From Trichopria drosophilae (taxonomy: Eukaryota > Arthropoda > Insecta > Hymenoptera > Diapriidae), in NCBI GenBank assembly GCA_030407085.1, contig CM059586.1:34893501-34957500 (forward strand): 64,000 nt of DNA, in the 5' to 3' direction. Positions within the stretch are counted from its first letter, which is position 1, and every line of letters starts with the position of its first letter. Shown here piece after piece: positions 56,716 to 64,000 of this stretch. A program made the translations under genes and the position numbers. The notes below the pieces were generated by a model. That model made no database searches. It saw nothing but the letters and a program-made list of their open reading frames with translations, and was not told the DNA's origin.

Positions 56716-59700
56716 CTGCAAACAATAAAAGCTGGCGTAAACCGTAAAAACGACGCTATTAATAACGTTGTCACGCGGCTGCAAAAACGGGATGGGTTGA
56801 AGCCTCCAATGTCTCAAGGCTGGGCGAAACGGGGGTTTTATAAAGTTCCTGGGGAGAGTCGTTTGACATTCCCCTTTTTCTAGGAGAGAAAGAAGGCGGC
56901 GAAGATGTGGAAGAAAACTCATCTTTGTTTTTTAGAGTAAGTAGAGAAGGAGACACGGAAAGAATCAACGACAAGATGCTCCTTCGCGAAGAACGCAGCA
57001 ATTTTTTCCCGTAGAACTGCGATGCCTTTCCGTTGTCTTATTTGTGACGTTAGTCGTCGACTAGTCTGGTGTCGATGCTTAAGATGCTCTCCTCGAAGTA
57101 CTAGCACTTAAGTATCTCAAATGGATCGCGCGAACGGTTTAATGTGCATCGCGTACCAAAAGGTTAAGTGACTAGAAATATTACGTAAAATATTAAATTG
57201 TTATCAATTGTAATTAAATTTCATTAAAATTTAATTTTTTGGTCATATCCCATGATGGAGGTCTGCATCATTCCTCTCAATCATAGTTTACAGATTATTC
57301 TGCATCTCTATTACTTTCGGGATAGTAGTTCCCCTTTGCATGTAAACAATACTTACGGAAATCATTCGGTATAAACAATTCATCAAAAATCATGGAGCCG
57401 TAATGTTTATACGAGACACAACGGGATAACGGTTATATTCACACCCAGAGTGTGTTATTTATAAACTCCTTCTATAATTAATATTTCGATCACCGTGAAA
57501 TATGCATTTAAACGCGATATTCCACCGGAGATGAATAAATTAATTAATTATTCATAGAAATGTCACAATAAAACGGTCAACTGTAAAGAACATACTTTCA
57601 ATTAATGTATGAAAGATAATTTCATCTATGGCTTCCCGATAAATAATAAAACTCCATTAGCCCACCGCGAGCGTGGATTGAGCTCATTAATGCTTTATAA
57701 TTTATCCATTTGCCGAATAAAGAAACGTAATTACTGTTCAAAAAGGACGAACGTCCTGTTCGCGACGTTTAAATCTATCGACTGCAACTTCTTGGCGAGT
57801 TATTGCAATCTCCTTTTCAAGTATATAGACCGAAAGTTTCACGGCTTTCGGTTCACGGACTAGATGCAGAAAACGGGGGGCCATACGGGTTTTCGCGATG
57901 GTTTCGCGAGCTCGACGACTGAAAATCGATTTTCAAATGGTACGCGATAAATTTGCAGGTCTGCGACATACTGTGCAAACGTCCCTTTCTACTCGGCACG
58001 TGAGTGACGAATCGAGCCGAACGCCGTTGCCGAACAATGTAGCCGCTTCTTCTAATTGGATAGAATCGTACGTTTTCAGCGATTTCCTGACGCTGAAACA
58101 AATATATCGAACGCCATATTTTTGTCAACGTTTACGGACCGCGGGTATTTCAATCGATGAAAGTGATCAGTCTTCGTAACAAGGCGGCGTTCGGTAGTTC
58201 GTACAGAATAAAGTACAGAAAGTATGATTGATCATGCGTATAAAAAAAGGAAAAAATTCATTATTTATAAAAACAAATGGATATTTTCCGGATAATGGTT
58301 AAAAAAAAGAACGGAAATGCATAGCAAATGCTGTGTGGATTCGGAAGATAAATAAATAATTCGATTTCGTGAATTACAGCCATTTTCTGATAAACAGCAG
58401 TTTTGATAATGTACTGCAAATTAAGTATTTCTTTGTTCAACATTACGTAAACCGATAACCCTGTATTAAACCCCCGGCGTCTGTATCACTATATAAGCAG
58501 GCTTTTCGGCGTTTTTTACCAGCGCGTTGCAAATCATTATTAAAAGCGGGCTTTAAACGCGTCACTGCGCGCGGAGAAGCTTTCGCGAAAACGGGAAATT
58601 CTGGCCAAAGAGATTTACCATGTTTCCCGTCACACATAATATCGCGCGGTTAATTTAGCGGATTAACTGCTCTATCGCTTATTGACATTTTCGGGCGATT
58701 TGCAAAATCAAAGTCAGTTTGATTGATCCCTTGGCTTCGCACGTTGACGTTATTTTCTGAAATTGTACTGTCGTCGATACACGATTGGAACTGTCGTGTC
58801 TGCATATATGTAAAGCTTATTAGAGCTTATATAGAAGCTACCCTTCCAAAGCCAACAGTATACACACTGCCTGGATGTTATATGACAGCTGACATTGCTG
58901 TGTATTTTATCAACTTTTTCATATTTTGCAGTAGGAATTGTAGTAATAAAATTGGCAATAAGAATAGTAGACGACTAGATGGTTCGATCCATGCCAGTTG
59001 TCGTTCGTTTCTGTCATTAGAGAAATGGATTCTGATTTGGTCAAACGGAATTCTGATGTCGTTGTAGATTTCCGCATGTGTTTTACGTCCATATGTTGTG
59101 CCCCCTTGCCTTTGTTGCAGAGAACAAAGAATGCAACAGTTATTGGTCTTTGGGCCTAGTAAGTAATTATAATCATTAGAAGTACCTATCAATCGGTAAA
59201 TACAATTTTGGTTGTAAAATAAATGACATATTTCATCCCTTCTTTAAGAGTATTAAGAATATCTAACGGAAAAACCTATAAATACCTAAGAACGAATAAG
59301 ACGTTAATTACTGAGTCCTCCATAGGAAATATGGTGCGGTGTCGAATGCTGTGAAGCATTCAGGGACCGTATCCATGTGTTACTGGTTTTACGGTTCAAG
59401 TTATTTTCACAGCCTGTTCGACATATGAACATACGATACATCCTCCAGAACAAACAAAACCAATTTTAAAGGACCCTTGTTTTACAGTCGACCGTTGAAG
59501 ATATTTCAATGAAGTAAATAACATCAAGATGATTAACTCTTGACTTCTAAAAGATGGCCGTAGAGAGGACTTTCGTATTCAAGATTAGAAAATGTAAGAA
59601 AAAGAAGAAGTAACATTTAATAACATTTCAAATAAATAAGATAAAGCAAATATTGCATAATGAATTTCGGATAAAAGAGCTCTACCTAAACGATGCACAA

Positions 59701-60427
59701 AGAACGGAAGAAGAAAGCAAAGAAGAAGGATATAAAATACTCGACTGACATCAATTTGGCGAAAGTTGGGGGAAAACGAACAGAGTCAATTTAAATAAAA
59801 ACCCCAGCTTCGCGTTCACCCTTTATATCGTCCTCTGGTGTTCAGACATACCTGCCAGACGCCAAGAGTCACTTGAAGCTACGAAACAGGAATTGTTCTG
59901 AATTTTCGTATCGTTCCAAGTGTAGTAGAGTTTCGACAAACTGATATCGAAATGTCAATCAAACAAAAATACAATATTGAAAAATGCTCGGTAAGCGCGT
60001 TCGTGTACGCTTCCTTAAACGGACATTTCTGTCGTAACGAAGTAGCGCAACAATTTACCACCTATAGGTTACCGCCTCTTTCAGGGGACGTTCCGAGTAC
60101 CGGAATGAAACGACAGATGGCGCTAGCATGTGCCGCTTAGAGGCGAACGTTCTGACCGTTGAACCGAAGCGCACGCCACATGCGTACATGGGCGTTTTGA
60201 GTTACGCACAGCAAGATTATAGTTTAAACGGTTTAAAGTAATTCAATGTCGCTAAACTATATAAGAACTAGTTATTAGTAAAAGTGTAAAGTCTCGTGAA
60301 GTACGTTTAAAAATCTAATGAGACCGTGAAAGTACCAAGAAAGAAAATCTTTTCATACCAACCGTTAAGTTTAAAAGACCTTCGACAAATATGCATTAAA
60401 GGTTATTTTAATAATTTACTGAATTAC
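56716..60427. other. Upstream intronic or intergenic DNA
   Basis: No recognised gene, RNA or transposon. Short GC-rich patches (57890-58160, 58500-58640) give chance ORFs on both strands. The expected signal-peptide exon of echinoid was not found. Confidence 0.4.
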
Positions 60428-60620
60428 AATAGGACCTCTCTTATTCTAATTGCATTTCTTATTCTAATTCTCCAGCCTCTCTTATTCTAATCGTTCCCCC
60501 ACAAGTCTTTTCCCACTATGACACGAAAAGTCAACGAAAAATATTGTCCACGAATCACAAGCTCGCAAGCAAAGTAAGTGGGGGGAATGGGAAAATTAGA
60601 ATAAGAGAGGTCCTACTGTA
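60428..60620. mobile_element. MITE family 'TAGGACCTCTCTTATTCTAA', copy 2
   Basis: 193 bp, TA-flanked, ends ATAGGACCTCTCTTATTCTA and AATAAGAGAGGTCCTACTGT. The inside matches copy 1 at 30153 in the same orientation (ACACGAAAAGTCAACGAAAA; CACAAGCTCGCAAGCAAAGT). The two copies fix the family's boundaries. It is the only transposon I recognise right of 42 kb. Confidence 0.9.
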
Positions 60621-63600
60621 TTGACGCTATGCTAAGAATCAGAAACGCTTAGGTGCGTCTAAATATTTCTAAGAGTGTGAAAATATCAGGGGTGTTGAAA
60701 TTTGTCTAGAATAAATTTTACGAACGAGCAAATGAACATCTGTGCGTAGAACAATAGCTATCGTGAAAGCTTGTTGTCCGATTGCGTAACGTTGTAGCTC
60801 TTTATTCGCTCTTTGAGTCCGTCCCTCTCGATTCGTTCATACGCTACATGTTACGGCCGTTTTACGAACTGCTGAGCATTATTATTTTTGCGCAGAGTTG
60901 GCGGTCGGGTTAATGTCACGTGGTCGTGTCAAATATACAAAAATGCGAGGAGCAAGTGAAAAAAGGGCGGACGTGATGCGAACGAGCGCGAGGAGCTAAA
61001 TAAAGAAACGGATAACGACCTCGAGTATATTCGCGACAAAATTGAGATATCGCAGATTACGGTTATTGCGCAAAATACATTCCGCTGCAGATGTAACATT
61101 TTCAAATTCGTACCGTTATGCAATCTTTGGAAAAGAGAATTAAAGAAAATCGGATCTGAGAACAAATGTGAATAAAGCAAACACGCTAGCGTTTAATGCA
61201 ATTCATTTGCTATTGGAATAGGAATTAGAGTACTCACTATCCTTTTTTTTATTAGATAACGAAATTAATGTTAAATTATAAGTCATAACTGTCGACTAAC
61301 AATATTATACATCGCTCTTGCTTTGCAGGTAATATACGTGCCCCAGCTGAAAGTAGATGGTATTAAAAACATTGTGTTGCATTAATCACTCTCCCCGAAA
61401 GACGCTTAGAAATCAGTTACGCACAACAATTTAATTAAAACGACATATAAACAAAAGTTGTAAAACAAGTTAACGGAGAATGTCGATATAAAAAAGCCAA
61501 CAAGGAAAGAGGACGGTAATTTTCTATTGTTCACAGTCTCGAGCGAAGCCGATGATGATGCAGTAATACGCTTCGAACCGCGCTTATAAAACGTTAAGCG
61601 TATTAAAACGTAACTCCTTTGGAATGACCCGGAAAAAGGCCGGGAAACGCCGGCTCGAGTTTTTAATTATGTGTAGAATAATCCACGAGAAAGAGATTAG
61701 TCTAAAGAGAGAAAAAAATGGAAGACACACGCGAAGCGATGAAAAGCGCGTTCGTTGCAGAAAAGAATGAAGGAAAAGGATGGAAATAGTGACAGAGAGT
61801 GAAGGAGACTGTTTCTGTCTGTGTCCCGGCAATTTTCTCCGTGCTAGTATGACTTTCTTCGTTGCATTCGCGTTGGAAACGAGCGACAGGGAAAAATTGC
61901 GTGAACAAAGCCGTCCGCGAAAATACACACGATTTAGCCTACACTATTCTCAAATTACGACTAGATATGATTCTATTCCTTTATTCAAATAAACGTTAGA
62001 GAAATCTTACAGAGCTAGCGGACAATCCTCTCTTTCTTACCCAGTCCTTCACTCAGAGGTCTAAAAAATAATTTGTTTAGAGATAAAACTAACAACGATA
62101 TGTCTTTTTAATACTGAAATATTGTCGAAATTAAATCCAGTTGAAACGATTCTTTTTGATAAATTTTCTCTGATTTTACCAATCACGTTAATGGTTGGTG
62201 GTGCCACCTGCTGGAGAGAAAGTGGTCATAGATTACGCGGTAAATGGAGCAAAACTGAAGCGTTCCTTTGGTAAAAGTTTTACTAATACTGGATATTAAT
62301 TGTTGCATGTCAGTTGCAAAGGTATGATTGGTAACCTAAAAATGATATCTATTAGATTTTTTCGCAATACGCAAAATGTAATTTTGCAGTATTCCAAATA
62401 ATAAAATCGAAATTGCTTCTGATGTTTACGATCTTCCTGCACTCGAATCTGATCATTTTTATCGCAAGTAATATAACTGAAAATGTAATTTACATCAGTC
62501 CGATCTACTCAGTGAATCGTGAAACTAATTTCTGCTCGATATTACGTAATGTAATGTGATATTACCCGAGTTATACTTTATTAATGGTAGGCTATAAAAC
62601 TGCGTTCGTTTAAAACAATTTTTCTTGTTCTTTCACCGGATTTCATTACAGGTTAATCGTTTGCACCACTTCGCGTCAAACAATTTAATCTTCGTTAATT
62701 TTGTCCGCGATGAAAATTTCAGTAACGAGTTTTATAGCGCAAAATGCTTCGTAAAACCGCTGAATTTACGCACCGATCGACTTTTAGTCCAGACAAAAAT
62801 TGAAACAATTTGCCTGCACAAAAGCGCCGGCAATTTGCCTTGCGCGGAAAATCACGAATTTACACGCGTTCGCCGCTGCATACAAAATGTGCGTAAAATT
62901 TGCTGGGACGTTTCCCTGAACGGTCCGAATTCTACGGTTAACATTTTTTCTCCCCTCGGTTCTGTAAAATATTCATGTCTGAATTAAAAAGTCATGGCTA
63001 AACGATTGAAAAGTGCGAATCCGTTCACTTCGGTCGACAGTTTTCCGATGGAGTGAACTAAGGCCGCGATATGCGTTTCAAATACGTATTGTTTCATTAT
63101 GGATTGCTCCTCTTTGCGTGCCAAATGCACCAATCGTGAAAGTAAGCATTCAAATGTATGATTATTCGTTGACGATTTTATGGATATGAGTTCCTGGACG
63201 TGCAAACTCTATAGAATACCTTATTTAATGTTTAATACAAAACTCTTTTAGTATTTACATTTTGACAAATTGTAAACGTTTAAGTATATTATGTAGCTGA
63301 GGTGCAAGACCTAACAAGACCAGATTTACAATGTCTTATACATAGCAAATTTCAAACTGAATATACACATTGCGTCATTACAGTTTCGGAGTTGCATTAA
63401 GTTATTATAAGCTGGTGAAACATAAACTGCTTTTTGAATTTATACCGCAGTAATGTGGATGTTAACCCAACGAACGAAAAGTGCAAAAGAACGTAAACAA
63501 TGTGCATATTATACATAAACATCATTTCCGTTACAATTTTCGTAAGCGGAAATAAATTCGCGAGGTACAGCGTAATTTCAGCATGCGTGGCAATAATCTT

Positions 63601-64000
63601 TTTGTTCGTGATAATGGAAAAAATGCGGTTTTATAAATAGAATTACATTAATCGTTAATTCGGTCATTTAAACAATATGCACGATTTTGTTCCATAATAA
63701 TTAATTTCTTTTTTATTCGAAACTGTTGATTGTTTTTAGCAGTTTCATTACGATGACTAATTGGATAGCAATGGATCGTTCAACATTTTACATATTTTAT
63801 TTGTCGCGAAAACAGTAGCGTATAAATCTTTGTAAATGAGCCTTATTGGATTTCACAGTTTCCAGCATGAAAATTGATCGCATGAATGAACCATCGAATT
63901 TCACACCGTAACGATAAGCCTATCAGTGAACAGTGTTGTTGCATACCACTTAGTTGTTACACTTTTAAGTGGCTATGTCGTTAAGCAACAGCATTAGGGA
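60621..64000. other. Upstream DNA, nothing firm
   Basis: AT-rich with moderate GC patches (60850-61000, 61540-61930). Open frames on opposite strands overlap and show no family features. No promoter, RNA gene or repeat could be supported. Confidence 0.4.

Noticed and set aside
56771..57001. Minus-strand frame MLRSSRRSILSLILSV as an echinoid signal peptide
   Set aside because: The hydrophobic run is short, no usable donor follows in the needed phase, and it sits just upstream of unrelated chance frames.
57350..57400. ATG-containing stretch before a donor TTCC|GTAAGT on the minus strand as a possible leader exon
   Set aside because: MIFDELFIPNDF is not a signal peptide and no acceptor or promoter evidence supports it.
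1..64000. tRNA, rRNA or CRISPR features
   Set aside because: I scanned GTTCGA-type T-arm words on both strands and found none in a cloverleaf context. The repeats are transposons and satellites, not spaced arrays.

Overview
The window is eukaryotic nuclear DNA and almost certainly from an insect. It has split genes with GT/AG introns, an Echinoid-type adhesion gene ending in the PDZ ligand EIIV, AT-rich spacer DNA and many short inverted-repeat transposons. A single-exon ankyrin gene with a PRANC/F-box-like C-terminus is a gene type known from Hymenoptera such as Nasonia, so a parasitoid wasp or other hymenopteran is my best guess. That is inference, not proof.

Layout. (1) 1-9.9 kb, minus strand: an ERLEC1-like ER lectin of the ERAD pathway, with five exons inside the window. 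Its introns are swollen by AAGTTAA-type arrays and by an inverted copy of its own exon 4/intron 4 junction. A UPRE-like TGACGTG lies about 200 bp upstream of its ATG. (2) 10-16 kb: spacer with nested foldback elements and a repeat present in two direct copies. Each copy carries, on the minus strand, a complete hammerhead ribozyme core with open stem III. (3) 16.1-18.6 kb, minus strand: the 801-residue ankyrin/PRANC gene. (4) 19-41.8 kb: no convincing host gene. The DNA is dense in foldback elements, MITEs (several with exact target-site duplications), two decayed non-LTR retrotransposon pieces, and a dispersed repeat with paired GCCAT motifs. (5) 41.8-51.1 kb, minus strand: the six 3' exons of echinoid (Ig domains, FN3, membrane helix, cytoplasmic tail ending EIIV) with a probable long 3' UTR. 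A 273-codon open frame follows the stop in the same frame. (6) 51.1-64 kb: probably the large 5' intron region of echinoid. It has little repeat DNA, one candidate 28-nt microexon and one MITE copy; the signal-peptide exon was not found.

The two recognised host genes act separately: ERLEC1 in ER glycoprotein quality control, Echinoid at cell junctions. Most of the unusual biology is in the repeats: the paired hammerheads, the duplicated intron block and the nested insertions. All structure here was read by eye from sequence; no search or folding program was run.
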